From: Halalkalicoccus sp. CGA53
Lineage (GTDB): Archaea; Halobacteriota; Halobacteria; Halobacteriales; Halalkalicoccaceae
Length of the DNA stretch: 64,000 nt
NCBI RefSeq assembly: GCF_036429475.1
Contig: NZ_CP144125.1
Coordinates: 2,993,521 to 3,057,520 of the forward strand
Reading direction: 5' to 3'
In this document: positions 8,085 through 18,119 of the stretch, piece by piece
Layout of the letters: the number at the start of each line of letters is the position of its first letter
Position numbering within the stretch: position 1 is the stretch's first letter
Program-made: the position numbers and the translations under genes
Notes under the pieces: model-generated
The model's database searches: none
The model's input: the letters and a program-made list of their open reading frames with translations, nothing else
Told to the model about the DNA's origin: nothing

Positions 8085-8720
8085 TCACTCGGGTGCCCCC
8101 TCGAGGATCGCCACCCCGGACGACGCGCCGATCCGCTCGGCTCCCGCTTCGATCATCGCCAGCGCGTCCTCGTAGCTCCCGATCCCGCCGCTCGCTTTGA
8201 CGGGTAAGTACTCCGCGAGCAGCGAGACCGCCTCGACCGTCGCTCCGCCGGAGGCGAACCCTGTCGAGGTCTTCAACATCGCCGCATCCGCCTCGACGAC
8301 GGCCTCGGCAGCCCGCCGGATCTCGTCCTCACGCAACTCGCTCGTCTCGACGATCACCTTCACGGGGATCGGCACCGCCGCGACGAGTTCGGCGAGCCCC
8401 TCGCTCACCCGGTCGTCCGCGCCCGCGAGGAGCAACCCACGGTTGAGCACCACGTCGAGTTCGTCCGCGCCGTCGCGCCAGGCCTCGACGCCCTCGACTC
8501 GCTTGGCCTCCGCGCCGTTCTGCCCGTGAGGAAAGCCGATCACCGTCGCGATCGTCACCTCGGTGGCGTACTCGGCCGCCTCGGCGACGTAACACGGCGG
8601 GACGCAGGCGTTCATCCCGTACTCCGCTGCCTCGTCCAGTACCGAGTGAACGTCGTCGGGAGTCGTCTCGGGGCCGAGGACGGTGTGGTCGATCATCGGC
8701 GCCAGCGTCTCGCGATCCAT
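8085..8720 (-). CDS. deoC: Deoxyribose-phosphate aldolase
   Basis: 211 residues, class I aldolase TIM barrel. Visible signatures are I-D-H-T-V-L-G-P at the start, E-L-D-V-V-L-N with the catalytic Asp region, V-I-V-E-T in the middle and V-K-A-S-G-G-I-G with the Schiff-base lysine. It cleaves 2-deoxyribose-5-phosphate to acetaldehyde and glyceraldehyde-3-phosphate in nucleoside catabolism, which fits the nucleoside phosphorylase nearby at 9.96 kb. It is divergent from the DUF63 gene across about 90 bp. Confidence 0.96.
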   Translation of the reverse strand: MDRETLAPMIDHTVLGPETTPDDVHSVLDEAAEYGMNACVPPCYVAEAAEYATEVTIATVIGFPHGQNGAEAKRVEGVEAWRDGADELDVVLNRGLLLAGADDRVSEGLAELVAAVPIPVKVIVETSELREDEIRRAAEAVVEADAAMLKTSTGFASGGATVEAVSLLAEYLPVKASGGIGSYEDALAMIEAGAERIGASSGVAILEGAPE

Positions 8721-8809
8721 GGACTCCGGAGGCGAGGGCGTGAGAAAAATCCACGGGGTGGACCGTGGACATCGGAACGCTCATTGCGTGCGGGCGACCC
8801 GCCTACGCC

Positions 8810-9616
8810 ATGGTGCTGCCAGAGGGCTTCGCCCTACCGCCGCCCGCCTACCTCCTGCCGCTCGCGCTCGCGACGGTCCTCGTCTGCGGGCTGCTCTTCA
8901 CGCGTCGTCCGACCGTCGGGGAGGCTACGGTGGTGGCGTTCGCGCCGTGGATGGCCGCCGGCGCCGGCCTCCACGTCCTCTACGTCACCGACCTCGCACC
9001 TCCGGTCTTCTCACCCCTCCTCGGCACGCCCGCGGTCTACGTCAGTACGTTCGCTCTCGCCGGTGCGATCTGGCTCGTGGCGAGCGAAATCTTCTCGGAT
9101 CGGGAACGGACCGATCGAGTGCTGGGAGCGACGGGTCTGCTCGCGGCGCTCGCCGCCGTGAGCACGGTGCTCGGGGCGGGCCTCGGAGGCCTCGACCCGT
9201 TCTGGCCGGCGGTCGCCGCCATCGGGTCGGTCGCGCTCACCGCGGCGACCTGGGTCGCCGTCCGGCGCGGGCTCCCCATGGTCGCGGAGACGACCGGACT
9301 CGTCGGCCTCCTGGTGGTGTTCGGCCACGTCCTCGACGGCGTCTCGACGGCGGTCGGGGTCGACCTGCTGGGTGCCGGCGAGCGATCACCGATCCCGCTC
9401 GCGATCATGGAGTTCGCGGAGGGGCTCGCGCCCGCCCTCGGCGGTGGCTGGCTGTTCGTCCTCGTGAAACTCGCGCTCGCCGTCGGCCTCACCTGGCTGT
9501 TCGTCGATTACGTCGAGGAGGCTCCGGCCGAGGGCTACCTCCTCCTCGGGCTCGTCGCCGCGGTCGGCCTCGGTCCGGGCGTCCACAACCTGCTGCTGTT
9601 CACGCTCGGCTGGTAA
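8810..9616 (+). CDS. DUF63 family polytopic membrane protein
   Basis: 268 residues from the ATG at 8810. It is hydrophobic throughout, with about seven or eight predicted membrane helices, and opens with the family-typical V-L-P-x-G-F-x-L-P-P segment. The H-V-L-D-G-V-S-T motif near the centre is conserved in DUF63. A GTG at 8765 would add 15 non-hydrophobic residues and was not chosen. The function is unknown; the family is archaeal. Confidence 0.85.
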   Translation: MVLPEGFALPPPAYLLPLALATVLVCGLLFTRRPTVGEATVVAFAPWMAAGAGLHVLYVTDLAPPVFSPLLGTPAVYVSTFALAGAIWLVASEIFSDRERTDRVLGATGLLAALAAVSTVLGAGLGGLDPFWPAVAAIGSVALTAATWVAVRRGLPMVAETTGLVGLLVVFGHVLDGVSTAVGVDLLGAGERSPIPLAIMEFAEGLAPALGGGWLFVLVKLALAVGLTWLFVDYVEEAPAEGYLLLGLVAAVGLGPGVHNLLLFTLGW

Positions 9617-9958
9617 GGTATCACGACCTGGATGGATCCGTCGTCGACCCGTGAGCGCGGTGGCGTCCCTCGATCGTGGAGAACCTCGTCGTGCGACGAC
9701 CGGTCGGCGTGGAGCCCTGTTACCGCGGGTTCGCGACGCTCCTCCCTGCGGGTGAACTCGAGTTCGTCACTCGTTCCAACCCCCGGGTGGTCTTCCGGCT
9801 CGGCGGTGACGAGGCCGTCGTCGAGGCCGAGCGCGTGGAGGGCGGCCACGCGACGTGGCGTCGATCCCGTTCGGTGTCGTCCTCTCGTCCCTCGGTCGGC
9901 GCGAGGAGCCCTGGTCGACGACCGACCGGTTTTTGACGGGACCGGTCGAAGCGCGCGT
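9617..9958. other. Intergenic region without a convincing gene
   Basis: 342 nt between the DUF63 and nucleoside phosphorylase genes. A GTG-started frame at 9676-9936 (86 codons) begins plausibly but ends in a basic, serine/arginine-rich tail unlike haloarchaeal proteins. It may be a decayed remnant or chance. A TATA-like tttttga near 9931 could serve the downstream gene. Confidence 0.4.
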
Positions 9959-10693
9959 ATGGCGAAACAGCCACACCTGCTGGTCGAGGAGGGCGACGTC
10001 CACGAGGTCGCGCTGATCCCGGGCGACCCCGAACGGGTCGATCGGATCGCCGGCCGCTGTGACTCACACGACCTCGTCGCCGAGAACCGCGAGTACCGTG
10101 TCGTGAACGCGACCTACGAGGGGACGGAGCTTTCGATCTGTTCGACCGGGATCGGCTGTCCCTCCGCGGCGATCGCGATCGAGGAACTCGAACGGGTGGG
10201 CGTCGAGACGGTCGTCCGGGTGGGTACCACGGGAGCGCTCCAGTCGGGGATCGAGATCGGGGACATGATCGTGGCGACCGGCGCGGCGAAGGAGGAGGGG
10301 ACGACGAAGCGCTACGAGTCAGAGACCTACCCGGCGGTACCCGACTACGACGTGCTCTCGGCGCTGGTCGACGCTTCGGAAAGGCGGGGCGAGGAGGTCC
10401 ACGTCGGCCCGATCGCCTCCGACGACGCGTTCTACGCCGAGACCGACGAGTACGTCGCCGACTGGGAGCGCGCGGGGATGCTCTCGGTGGAGATGGAGGC
10501 GGCGGCGGTCTTCTCGCTCGCTCGCCGGAAGGAGATGGCCGCCGGGGCGATCTGTACGGTCGACGGCAACCTCGTCGAGGGCACCCAGAAGGGCGAGACC
10601 GAGGACGAGGAACTGCCGGAGAAGGCGAAGGACAACGTCGAGCGGGCGATCGACATCTCGCTCGACGCGGTGACGACGCTCTTGTCCGACTAG
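9959..10693 (+). CDS. udp: Nucleoside phosphorylase (uridine phosphorylase type)
   Basis: 244 residues from the ATG at 9959. PNP/UDP phosphorylase family: L-I-P-G-D-P-E-R phosphate-binding segment, S-T-G-I-G-C-P-S, V-R-V-G-T-T-G-A-L-Q nucleoside pocket and the V-E-M-E-A-A-A purine/pyrimidine-site motif near residue 180. It cleaves nucleosides with phosphate to base plus (deoxy)ribose-1-phosphate, and could feed deoC 1.2 kb upstream after a mutase. Its stop codon overlaps the convergent zinc-ribbon gene by 4 bp. Confidence 0.92.
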   Translation: MAKQPHLLVEEGDVHEVALIPGDPERVDRIAGRCDSHDLVAENREYRVVNATYEGTELSICSTGIGCPSAAIAIEELERVGVETVVRVGTTGALQSGIEIGDMIVATGAAKEEGTTKRYESETYPAVPDYDVLSALVDASERRGEEVHVGPIASDDAFYAETDEYVADWERAGMLSVEMEAAAVFSLARRKEMAAGAICTVDGNLVEGTQKGETEDEELPEKAKDNVERAIDISLDAVTTLLSD

Positions 10694-10887
10694 AGGACGA
10701 CGAGCGCGACGAACAGGATCGAGACGGCCACGAGAGCGGCGAGGACCGCGAGTCCGACGCGCAGCCAGTCGCGGTCTCCCTCGTCGCCGCCGTGATACGG
10801 CGAGAGCACCGTGTTCCCACAGGAACGACACTTCTTCGGGTTCCGCCGGTGGACCGTCCCGCAGGCGTCGCACTTCCACTTCGACAT
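10690..10887 (-). CDS. Zinc-ribbon plus single-TM microprotein
   Basis: 65 residues. An N-terminal rubredoxin-like zinc ribbon, C-D-A-C (Cys7, Cys10) and C-R-S-C (Cys20, Cys23), is followed by a short acidic linker and one C-terminal membrane helix (about residues 42-65, ending A-L-V-V-L). Topology would place the zinc knuckle in the cytoplasm, anchored by its tail. It is not assignable to a function. Its 3' end overlaps udp by 4 bp, convergently. It lies just downstream of the GHMP-family gene but in the same direction, 31 nt away. Confidence 0.7.
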   Translation of the reverse strand: MSKWKCDACGTVHRRNPKKCRSCGNTVLSPYHGGDEGDRDWLRVGLAVLAALVAVSILFVALVVL

Positions 10888-10918
10888 ACTCGGCTCTCGC
10901 GGTCGAGCGGGGTAGCCG

Positions 10919-11884
10919 TTACGACCGTTCGATCCGTGCCCCCTCGTTTCTCGCGCGGACGACCCGGACGCTCCCGTCGACGTTGGCCGATTCGAGCGCC
11001 CGTTCGCCGGCCGCTCGTGCCGCCTCCGCTCGCTCGCTGTCGGTGACGGCGTAGACACACGGCCCCCACGAGGACTGTCCCGCACCGTCGACCGAGGGTG
11101 AGCCGTCGAGCGCGCGAACTATCCCTCCCACCGGCGGTCTGTAGACCCCACCCTGTTCGTCGGCGTACCAGGCGCCGTTGAGCCGACCGATCGACGAGAC
11201 CGCCCGCCCGAAGGTCGGGAGGTCGCCCTCCGCGATCGCCGGGAGGAGCCGCCGGGTGAGGATACCCGCGATCTCCTCGCCGATCCCGGGGCTCGCGCGC
11301 TCGACCACCGAACGCATGCTCGCGTCCTCGCTCTCGCCGTGTTCGCCGCGGCCCTCGGGGATCACGAGGAGGAAGCGCCACCTCTCCGGGACGTCGTGAC
11401 GGGCGAGGACCGCGGGCACCCGCCAGTCGCCCTCGCCGGGTGGGGCGGAGGTGAACCGCGTCGTCGGGTGACCGACGTCGGTCACGAACCCTCCGGACTC
11501 GAACGTTGCAACGCCGACGCCGCTCCGCCCGCCCCGTCCGAGGGCGGGAGCCGCCTCCCTGACGTCAACCTCCCGGTCGTACGCCGCCGCGACCGCCGCA
11601 TAGACGGCGAGCGCGAGCTGTGTCCCGCTCCCCAGGCCGACGTGTCTCGGGAGCCACCGCTCGACTGATACCGAGACACCGGAGAGGTCGAGTGCTCGAA
11701 GGCTGCGCCGGGCGTAGCGCTCCGCGAGCGGGTCGGGGGTCGAAAGCCCTTCGGCAGGATCGGCGGCGACGGAGAGCGAGGGCTCGGAGAGGGCGACGCC
11801 GACCCCGCCGTAGAGGCGTTCGTGGGCGAGCGAGAGGTTCTGGAAGCCGAAGTGGAGGCGAGCGCCGACGGTGACCCGGGCCAT
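10919..11884 (-). CDS. Beta-ribofuranosylaminobenzene 5'-phosphate synthase family (GHMP fold)
   Basis: 321 residues. GHMP-kinase-like fold with A-R-L-H-F-G-F at the N-terminus and the P-R-H-V-G-L-G-S-G-T-Q-L phosphate-binding loop near residues 90-102. A G-R-G-x-R-S-G-V-G-V-A-T-F segment is characteristic of beta-RFAP synthase. In methanogens this enzyme condenses p-hydroxybenzoate or p-aminobenzoate with PRPP in methanopterin synthesis. In this haloarchaeon the assignment is by family; mch at 61 kb is compatible with a C1 carrier pathway. Confidence 0.85.
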   Translation of the reverse strand: MARVTVGARLHFGFQNLSLAHERLYGGVGVALSEPSLSVAADPAEGLSTPDPLAERYARRSLRALDLSGVSVSVERWLPRHVGLGSGTQLALAVYAAVAAAYDREVDVREAAPALGRGGRSGVGVATFESGGFVTDVGHPTTRFTSAPPGEGDWRVPAVLARHDVPERWRFLLVIPEGRGEHGESEDASMRSVVERASPGIGEEIAGILTRRLLPAIAEGDLPTFGRAVSSIGRLNGAWYADEQGGVYRPPVGGIVRALDGSPSVDGAGQSSWGPCVYAVTDSERAEAARAAGERALESANVDGSVRVVRARNEGARIERS

Positions 11885-11930
11885 ACCGAGGTGTGGTGGC
11901 TCGTCCGAAAGCCGGTTTCGACGGCGGCAA

Positions 11931-12800
11931 CTACACCGACTCTGCGAGATCGACCGCCTCGCCGACCGCCGGGTCGTCGGCCTCGGCGAGCGGTGGGCGG
12001 ACCGCTGTCGATTCGATGATCCCGCGGTGGCCCAGCGCGGCCTTCGTCCCCGGGGCGAAGCCGTGGGGTGCGACGGCCGAAAAGAGCCCCGCTATCGCCT
12101 CGTGCAGTTCGTCGCCGCGGTCGCCGGACGGATCGGCGACCGCCTCCGCGAGCGTCTCGGGCACCGCGTTCGAGAGCGCGTTGATCCCGCCGTCGACGCC
12201 CATCCGGAGCGCCGGCACCAGCAGCGAGTCGTAGCCCTGGGTGACGAGGAACTCCTCGGGCGTCTCACGAACGAGCGTGAGGAGGTACTCGAGGTCCCCC
12301 GAGGAGTCCTTGAGGCCGACGACGGAGTCGTGGCCGGCAAGTGCCGCCACGGTCTCTGGCTCGATCCGCGTCCCGACACACTGTGGGATGTTGTAGAGCA
12401 CCAGCGGGAGCGGCGACTCCTCGGCGATCGGTTCGAGAAATCGCCGGTTGCCGTCCGGTCCGCTCGCCGTGTGGAAGTACGGCGCGGTGACGAGCGCGGC
12501 GTCGGCTCCCACCTCCGCCGCGTCGGCGACGAGTCGGTTCGTCTCCTCCACGCTCGGCGATGCAGCCCCTGCGATCACGGGCACCGACGAGCCCGCCACC
12601 GTCCGCTCGATCACGTGTGCGCGCTCTTCGCGCGTGAGGCTCGCGAACTCGCCGGTCGTCCCGCAGGGGACGAGGCCGTCGATCCCGCCCGACTGGAGGT
12701 GATCGAGCAGCGCGTCGAGCGAGTCGACGTCGACCTCGGTGCCCGAGAACGGGGTGACGATCGGACAGCTGATTCCGGTGAGCGCGTCGGTGAGGGTCAT
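11931..12800 (-). CDS. DHDPS/KDG-aldolase family lyase (DapA-like)
   Basis: 289 residues from the ATG at 12800. Class I aldolase TIM barrel: P-C-G-T-T-G-E near residue 45, Y-N-I-P near 135 and the Schiff-base Lys in G-L-K-D-S-S-G-D near residue 165. The family includes dihydrodipicolinate synthase, N-acetylneuraminate lyase and 2-keto-3-deoxygluconate aldolase. No dap gene lies nearby, so the substrate is unresolved. A longer open frame to 13160 lacks family similarity and was rejected. Confidence 0.85.
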   Translation of the reverse strand: MTLTDALTGISCPIVTPFSGTEVDVDSLDALLDHLQSGGIDGLVPCGTTGEFASLTREERAHVIERTVAGSSVPVIAGAASPSVEETNRLVADAAEVGADAALVTAPYFHTASGPDGNRRFLEPIAEESPLPLVLYNIPQCVGTRIEPETVAALAGHDSVVGLKDSSGDLEYLLTLVRETPEEFLVTQGYDSLLVPALRMGVDGGINALSNAVPETLAEAVADPSGDRGDELHEAIAGLFSAVAPHGFAPGTKAALGHRGIIESTAVRPPLAEADDPAVGEAVDLAESV

Positions 12801-13216
12801 ACGTCGTCGTTCGTGCCGAGCACCAAATACTGTGGGCTGCTGGCAATCGCTCGAACGGGATCGCTGTGATCGTCGGCCGGGCGGACCGACAGTTCCACGA
12901 TCACTCGGCTGCCCATCCGTCCCCTCCTCAGGTGGCGGAGTTCGTGGTGAAGCATACGTCGCGTGAGGAAATCCGGCCGCCCGTTCGAGAGGACCGTACC
13001 CGGCTCGGAACCGGCCCGCACCCAGAGTGTCCGCAACGTGAACGCGACGAAGGAGATCCCGAGCGCGTCGTGGACGAGGGCACCGGTCAGCAGTTCTGCC
13101 GGTGATATCCGCGGGCCGGCCGCCAGTAGGACGGCAGTGACGGCGGTCCCGACGGGACACGCGGTCACGACGGCGGCCGAACGTCGATCGGGCGGTTTCA
13201 GTTCCGTCGCCCTCAC
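12797..13216 (-). CDS. Hypothetical small membrane protein
   Basis: 139 residues if started at the GTG at 13216. Two hydrophobic segments (about residues 12-60) are followed by a charged C-terminal half with H-H-E-L-R-H-L-R-R. It overlaps the DapA-family start by 4 bp in the same direction, which supports a real coding unit. I do not recognise the family. Codon use looks haloarchaeal, but the start is uncertain and the N-terminal extension up to 13444 is poor. Confidence 0.4.
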   Translation of the reverse strand: MRATELKPPDRRSAAVVTACPVGTAVTAVLLAAGPRISPAELLTGALVHDALGISFVAFTLRTLWVRAGSEPGTVLSNGRPDFLTRRMLHHELRHLRRGRMGSRVIVELSVRPADDHSDPVRAIASSPQYLVLGTNDDV

Positions 13217-13401
13217 CGGCAGTTCGAACCCGTTATCCGGAGCGGGGTCCACCAGACTCGATCTCGGTCGAGAAGGCCCGTATCGGTCGCGGTCACGGCG
13301 ATCGAGTATCGAGTGGCGAGGAGTCCGTTCGTGACTGGCCCTCGAGCGGGTTCCGAGAACGGTCGGTGTCCGCGCGGGAGTGTACTCCCGCCATCGGCAG
13401 G

Positions 13402-13407
13402 TATAAG
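13402..13407 (+). promoter_or_regulatory. TATA box of ilvD
   Basis: The sequence tataag sits 25-30 nt before the ilvD ATG at 13432, the spacing of a leaderless haloarchaeal promoter. The 13217-13401 stretch before it holds no convincing gene. Confidence 0.65.
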
Positions 13408-13431
13408 CCCGCGAAGTCGGTGCCGTTGGGT

Positions 13432-15165
13432 ATGAGTAACGCACCGCAGGAGCGTGCGAAGCGGGAGAAAGACGAGCGACTCAGGAGCCGCGAGGTCACC
13501 GAGGGACCGGAACGCGCCCCACACCGCGCGATGTTCAGGGCGATGGGCTTTGACGACGAGGACCTCGCCTCGCCGATGGTCGGCGTGGCGAACCCCGCTG
13601 CGGACGTCACCCCCTGTAACGTCCACCTCGACGACGTCGCGGAGGCGGCGATCGAAGGCGTGGACGGCTCGGGAGGGATGCCGATCGAGTTCGGGACGGT
13701 CGTGATCAGCGACGCGATCTCGATGGGCACCGAGGGGATGAAGGCGTCGCTGATCTCGCGGGAGCTGATCGCGGATTCGGTCGAACTCGTCGCCTTCGGC
13801 GAGCGTCTCGACGCGCTCGTCACCGTCGCGGGCTGTGACAAGAACCTCCCGGGGATGATGATGGCCGCGATACGGACGGACCTACCCTCCGTCTTCCTCT
13901 ACGGCGGCTCGATCATGCCGGGCGAACACGAGGGACGCGACGTCACGATCCAGAACGTCTTCGAGGGCGTCGGGGCCTACTCGCAGGGCGAGATGAGCGA
14001 GGAGGAACTGGACGACCTCGAGCGGCACGCCTGTCCCGGCGCGGGCTCCTGCGGCGGGATGTTCACCGCGAACACGATGGCCTCGATCTCGGAGGCGATC
14101 GGCCTCGCCCCGCTCGGAAGCGCCTCCCCACCCGCCGAGGACGACTCGCGCTACGAGGTCGCACGAGAGGCGGGGGAACTCGTCCTCGACTGCATCGAGG
14201 CGGACAGGAGACCCTCCGATATCGTCTCGAAGGCGAGCTTCGAGAACGCGATCGCGATCCAGGTCGCCCTCGGGGGGTCGACCAACGGCGTGCTCCACCT
14301 GCTCGCGATGGCGGCCGAGGCGGGGGTCGACCTCAGGATCGACGAGTTCGACGAGATATCGAAGCGCACGCCGAAGATCGCGAACCTCCAGCCAGGGGGC
14401 TCGAAGGTGATGACCGACCTCCACGAGCAGGGCGGGGTGCCGGTCGTGATCCGGCGGCTGCTGGAGGCTGGGCTGTTCCACGGCGACGCGATGACGGTGA
14501 CGGGGAGGACGATCGCTGAGGAACTGGAAGAACTCGACCTCCCCTCGGACGAGGAGGTCGATCCGGAACTCGTCAGACCCGTCTCCGATCCCTTCGACGC
14601 GGAGGGGGCGATTCGGATCCTGAAGGGGAACCTCGCGCCGGACGGCGCGGTGCTCAAGGTCACCGCGAAGGACGCGAAACACCACGTCGGCCCGGCGCGG
14701 ATCTTCGAGCGCGAGGAGGAGGCGATGGCCTACGTGCAGGAAGGAGAGATCGAAGCGGGCGACGTCCTCGTCATCAGGAACGAGGGGCCGCAGGGTGGGC
14801 CGGGGATGCGAGAGATGCTCGGCGTCACCGCCGCCGTCGTCGGCCAGGGCCACGAGGACGACGTCGCGATGGTGACCGACGGCCGCTTCTCGGGGGCGAC
14901 TCGCGGGCCGATGATCGGCCACGTCGCGCCGGAGGCGAGCGTCGGCGGCCCGATCGCCCTGCTGGAAGACGGCGACGAGGTGACGGTGGATATACCCGAG
15001 AGGACGCTCTCGGTCGATCTCACGGACGAAGAACTGGACGAACGGCGAGCGGCCTGGGAGCGTCCGGAGCCGACGTACACCGGTGGTGTACTCGCGAAGT
15101 ACGGGACGCTGTTCGACTCGGCAGCGAACGGCGCGGTCACCAACCCGGGCGTGAAACGCGAGTAG
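13432..15165 (+). CDS. ilvD: Dihydroxy-acid dehydratase
   Basis: 577 residues from the ATG at 13432. It converts 2,3-dihydroxyisovalerate and 2,3-dihydroxy-3-methylvalerate to 2-oxo acids in branched-chain amino acid synthesis. Fe-S and active-site segments are intact: D-V-T-P-C-N near residue 60, V-A-G-C-D-K-N near 130, [11 protein letters not shown] near 200, and [10 protein letters not shown] near 485. Length is normal. The 22-residue extension available upstream runs into promoter DNA and was rejected. Confidence 0.97.
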   Translation: MSNAPQERAKREKDERLRSREVTEGPERAPHRAMFRAMGFDDEDLASPMVGVANPAADVTPCNVHLDDVAEAAIEGVDGSGGMPIEFGTVVISDAISMGTEGMKASLISRELIADSVELVAFGERLDALVTVAGCDKNLPGMMMAAIRTDLPSVFLYGGSIMPGEHEGRDVTIQNVFEGVGAYSQGEMSEEELDDLERHACPGAGSCGGMFTANTMASISEAIGLAPLGSASPPAEDDSRYEVAREAGELVLDCIEADRRPSDIVSKASFENAIAIQVALGGSTNGVLHLLAMAAEAGVDLRIDEFDEISKRTPKIANLQPGGSKVMTDLHEQGGVPVVIRRLLEAGLFHGDAMTVTGRTIAEELEELDLPSDEEVDPELVRPVSDPFDAEGAIRILKGNLAPDGAVLKVTAKDAKHHVGPARIFEREEEAMAYVQEGEIEAGDVLVIRNEGPQGGPGMREMLGVTAAVVGQGHEDDVAMVTDGRFSGATRGPMIGHVAPEASVGGPIALLEDGDEVTVDIPERTLSVDLTDEELDERRAAWERPEPTYTGGVLAKYGTLFDSAANGAVTNPGVKRE

Positions 15166-15172
15166 TCGCCCC

Positions 15173-15499
15173 TCAGCGCGAATCGTCAGTCCTCCGGTAG
15201 GCGTAGGCCGAGCCCACGAGGACTGTCACCGCGTAAAGCCCCGCGAACGACGGCGAGAGGAGGGCACCGATCGCCGCGAACCCGACCAGAACGAGGGAGG
15301 TCCCACCGACGACCGAGAGGTCACGTCCCGTCTGCGTCAGTTCGACGCGGCGGACCTGGAGTGGGTTCCACAGCCGGTGAGAGCGCTCCGGGTCGAAGAT
15401 CCAGACGAGACCGACGACTCCGAGATCGACGAGCGAGAGGACGCGAGCAGCGTCGAGAGCACGGCCCGAGAAATCCGACCGATGACACGACCGTATCAC
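15173..15499 (-). CDS. Hypothetical membrane protein, about four helices
   Basis: Up to 108 residues from a GTG at 15499. Hydrophobic segments at about residues 18-36, 62-80 and 83-100 suggest a small integral membrane protein; the middle holds W-x-x-P-L-Q-V-R-R-V-E-L-T. It converges with ilvD, 7 nt away. The start is weak because no ATG is available. No family recognised. Confidence 0.5.
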   Translation of the reverse strand: MIRSCHRSDFSGRALDAARVLSLVDLGVVGLVWIFDPERSHRLWNPLQVRRVELTQTGRDLSVVGGTSLVLVGFAAIGALLSPSFAGLYAVTVLVGSAYAYRRTDDSR

Positions 15500-15573
15500 A
15501 GGTGACCGGTGTGCCGGTCGCGAGAACCTGGGTCGGCCACCTCCACGAGGACGGGAACGAACGCGACCCGTAG

Positions 15574-15590
15574 AGGGCCGTCCGGGCCCT
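15574..15590. terminator. Possible hairpin terminator
   Basis: AGGGCC and its exact complement GGCCCT flank a 5-nt loop immediately 3' of the small minus-strand membrane gene. There is no T-run, so its terminator role is only suggested by position. Confidence 0.3.
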
Positions 15591-15751
15591 CACCGGTTTA
15601 CGACCACGAGCCCCGCCAGCGCGAGGACGATCGCGGCGATCCCGACCCCCGAGAGCCCGGTTCCGAACGTCAGGTCGGCGATCGTGTGGATCATCCCGAC
15701 GAACACGACGCCGAGCAGGAGCACGCTGTAGGCGATCCGACGCTTGTCCAT
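15590..15751 (-). CDS. 53-residue two-helix membrane microprotein
   Basis: Starts M-D-K-R-R and has two membrane helices (about residues 7-22 and 33-50), separated by a short loop with D-L-T-F-G-T-G, ending V-V-V-N-R. Positive residues at the N-terminus predict a cytoplasmic start. No family is recognised; the codon pattern and clean hairpin topology make it likely real. The region to the next gene (15752-16013) shows nothing else convincing except AT-rich promoter-like DNA near 15890-15900. Confidence 0.6.
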   Translation of the reverse strand: MDKRRIAYSVLLLGVVFVGMIHTIADLTFGTGLSGVGIAAIVLALAGLVVVNR

Positions 15752-16013
15752 GCGTGTCCCTGAGGCTCCGGGTTGCTTAACGGAACTGCCTGAGAGGGAC
15801 GTTCGTGGACCCGAATCCGGCGATCGCCGACTCGTACTCTCGGCCCCGTCGAACGATCACGGCCGTCCGGATGGAAGTTCGACGATCGTGTACTTTTATT
15901 CGGACGCACGGCGATCCCGCGACCGTGACGGGTGATCGACGGAGGGAGTGGGCTCGTGGATCGGCGGGTCCTCACGCTACTCCGGGGCGCGATTCGGCAG
16001 CGAGCGGGGTCGG

Positions 16014-18074
16014 ATGATACCGTTCGTCGCCGAGGGAGTGCTGTCGCCACCGTTCGAGGACCCGATCCTGATCTTCGGACTGGCGATGGTCGTCTTCCTC
16101 ACCGCGCCGCTGGTACTCGCGCGGTATCGCCTGCCCGGGATCGTCGGGATCATCCTCGTCGGGGCGGCGATCGGCCCCAACGGACTGGGACTGCTCGAAC
16201 GCGACGCCACGATCCAGCTGCTTGGCGAGGTCGGCCTGATCTACCTGATGTTCGTCGCCGGCCTGGAGATCAACCTCAACCGGTTCGTCGAGAACACGGA
16301 CAGGAGCGTCGTCTTCGGCCTGCTCTCGTTCGTCGTCCCGCAGGGCGTCGGGACCGTCGTCGGCGTCTATCTGCTTGGTCTGACGGTCCCGGCGGCCCTG
16401 CTGTTCGCCTCGATCTTCGCCTCGCACACGCTGCTCGCCTATCCGATAGTGAACCGTCTCGGGCTGGCGAAGAACGAAGCCGTGATGACCACCATCGGCG
16501 GGACGATCCTCACTGACACGCTCGCGTTGCTCGTGCTCGCCGTGGTGATCGCCGCCGAGGCGGGCGTCCTCGACGCGGCGTTCGGAGGTCGACTCGCGAT
16601 AGGACTCGCGCTCTTCTTCGTGGGGGTCTGGATCGTGGTGCCGCGGATCGGCGCGTGGTTCTTCCGGACGCTCAACGAGGAGAGCTACTTCGAGTTCCTC
16701 TTCGTGATGGTGGTGCTGTTCGCCTGTGCGTTTCTCGCCGAACTCGTCGGCGTCGAGCACATCATCGGAGCGTTCCTCGCCGGACTGGTGCTCAACCGGC
16801 TGATCCCCGAGACCGGCCCGCTGATGAACCGGATCGAGTTCGTCGGCAACGCGCTGTTCATCCCCTTCTTCTTGCTCTCGGTCGGGATGCTCGTCGACGT
16901 GCGCGTGGTCACCGAGAGTTCGGCCTCGGTCGTCATCGGCGGGTCGCTGATCGTCATGGTGATCGTGACGAAGGTCGCGGCGGCGTGGCTCACCGGCCGG
17001 ATCTACGGCTACAGCTCCGACGAAGTGCTGGGGATCTTCGCGCTCTCGGTGGGCCAGGCCGCGGCGGCCCTCGCCATCGTCGGTATCGGCTTCGACGCGG
17101 GCGTCCCCGGCTTCGACCAGACCATGATCAACGGCGTCGTCCTGATGATCCTCGTCGTCAGCCTGGTGAGCCCCGCTGCGATGGAGCGTGCCGGACGGGG
17201 GATCGCGAGCGAGCGCGAACGCGCCCCGTACGATCCGAGCGAGGCACCACAGCGGCTCCTCGTCCCGGTCTCGTCGGCCGCCGACCACGCAGAACGGCTG
17301 CTCGACGTGGCCTTGCTCGTTCGCAACCCCCGCACGGAGGAGCCGATCCGGACGCTCTCGGTGGTGAGACCCGGCGAGGACGCGGAACGCGACGTCGCGG
17401 ACGCCGAAGAACGGCTCTCGCGCCTCGGACGGTACGCCTCGGGCGCCGAGGTGGCCGTCGAGGGCCAGACGAGGGTAGACTACAACGTCGCCTCGGGCAT
17501 CGTCCGTGCGGCGGTCGAAAACCGCATCACGACCGTCGTGATCGGGTGGGACGGCGCCCGCTCGCGTCGCCAGCGCGTCTTCGGCGACGTGATCGATCAG
17601 GTGCTCCGACGGACGAAACAGCTCGTTCTCGTCGCCCGGGTGAGAGAGCCGCTCAACACCACGGATCGGATCGTGGTGCTGCTTCCCCCGGAGATCGAGC
17701 ACAACGCGGGCTTCCCGGAGGCGATCCACACCGTCAACCGGATCGCCGAGGCCACCGGCGCGGCCCTCCTCGCTGTGCCCGTCTCGGAGGGAGATGAGGA
17801 GTTCGACCGACTGCTCGCCGCGGTCGAACCCGAGGTCCCGACCGAGGTCCAGGGCGTCCCCGACTGGGCGGGCCTGCTCGCGCTGCTCAGGGACGACGTC
17901 CGGAAACGGGATCTCGTCGTCTGCGTGAGCGCTCGCCGTGACGCGATGGGCTGGCACCCCCAGCTCCAGACGCTGCCGAAGAGCATCTCGACGCTCGTCG
18001 ACGGCGATTTCGTCGTCGTCTACCCGGCGAGCGGCGCGCGTGCGGACGACCGGCGGTTCCTCCAGCTCAGCTGA
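16014..18074 (+). CDS. CPA2 cation:proton antiporter with C-terminal USP-like domain
   Basis: 686 residues from the ATG at 16014. The N-terminal about 400 residues form a KefB/NhaS-type antiporter with roughly 12-13 helices, including [12 protein letters not shown], the discontinuous-helix region I-F-A-S-H-T-L-L and [10 protein letters not shown]. The C-terminal 270 residues are cytoplasmic and resemble tandem universal-stress-protein domains (L-L-V-P-V-S-S, V-V-I-G-W-D-G). It exchanges Na+ or K+ for protons, important for pH and ion balance in a halophile. The regulator gene follows 45 nt later. Confidence 0.9.
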   Translation: MIPFVAEGVLSPPFEDPILIFGLAMVVFLTAPLVLARYRLPGIVGIILVGAAIGPNGLGLLERDATIQLLGEVGLIYLMFVAGLEINLNRFVENTDRSVVFGLLSFVVPQGVGTVVGVYLLGLTVPAALLFASIFASHTLLAYPIVNRLGLAKNEAVMTTIGGTILTDTLALLVLAVVIAAEAGVLDAAFGGRLAIGLALFFVGVWIVVPRIGAWFFRTLNEESYFEFLFVMVVLFACAFLAELVGVEHIIGAFLAGLVLNRLIPETGPLMNRIEFVGNALFIPFFLLSVGMLVDVRVVTESSASVVIGGSLIVMVIVTKVAAAWLTGRIYGYSSDEVLGIFALSVGQAAAALAIVGIGFDAGVPGFDQTMINGVVLMILVVSLVSPAAMERAGRGIASERERAPYDPSEAPQRLLVPVSSAADHAERLLDVALLVRNPRTEEPIRTLSVVRPGEDAERDVADAEERLSRLGRYASGAEVAVEGQTRVDYNVASGIVRAAVENRITTVVIGWDGARSRRQRVFGDVIDQVLRRTKQLVLVARVREPLNTTDRIVVLLPPEIEHNAGFPEAIHTVNRIAEATGAALLAVPVSEGDEEFDRLLAAVEPEVPTEVQGVPDWAGLLALLRDDVRKRDLVVCVSARRDAMGWHPQLQTLPKSISTLVDGDFVVVYPASGARADDRRFLQLS

Positions 18075-18119
18075 GCCGGCGACGACCGCGTTTAACCGGG
18101 TGGCGTTCGTGTGGCCACC

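Noticed and set aside
9676-9936. 86-codon GTG-started frame before udp
   Set aside because: First half plausible but second half Ser/Arg-rich; no motif, no neighbour coupling. Kept only as a note on the intergenic region.
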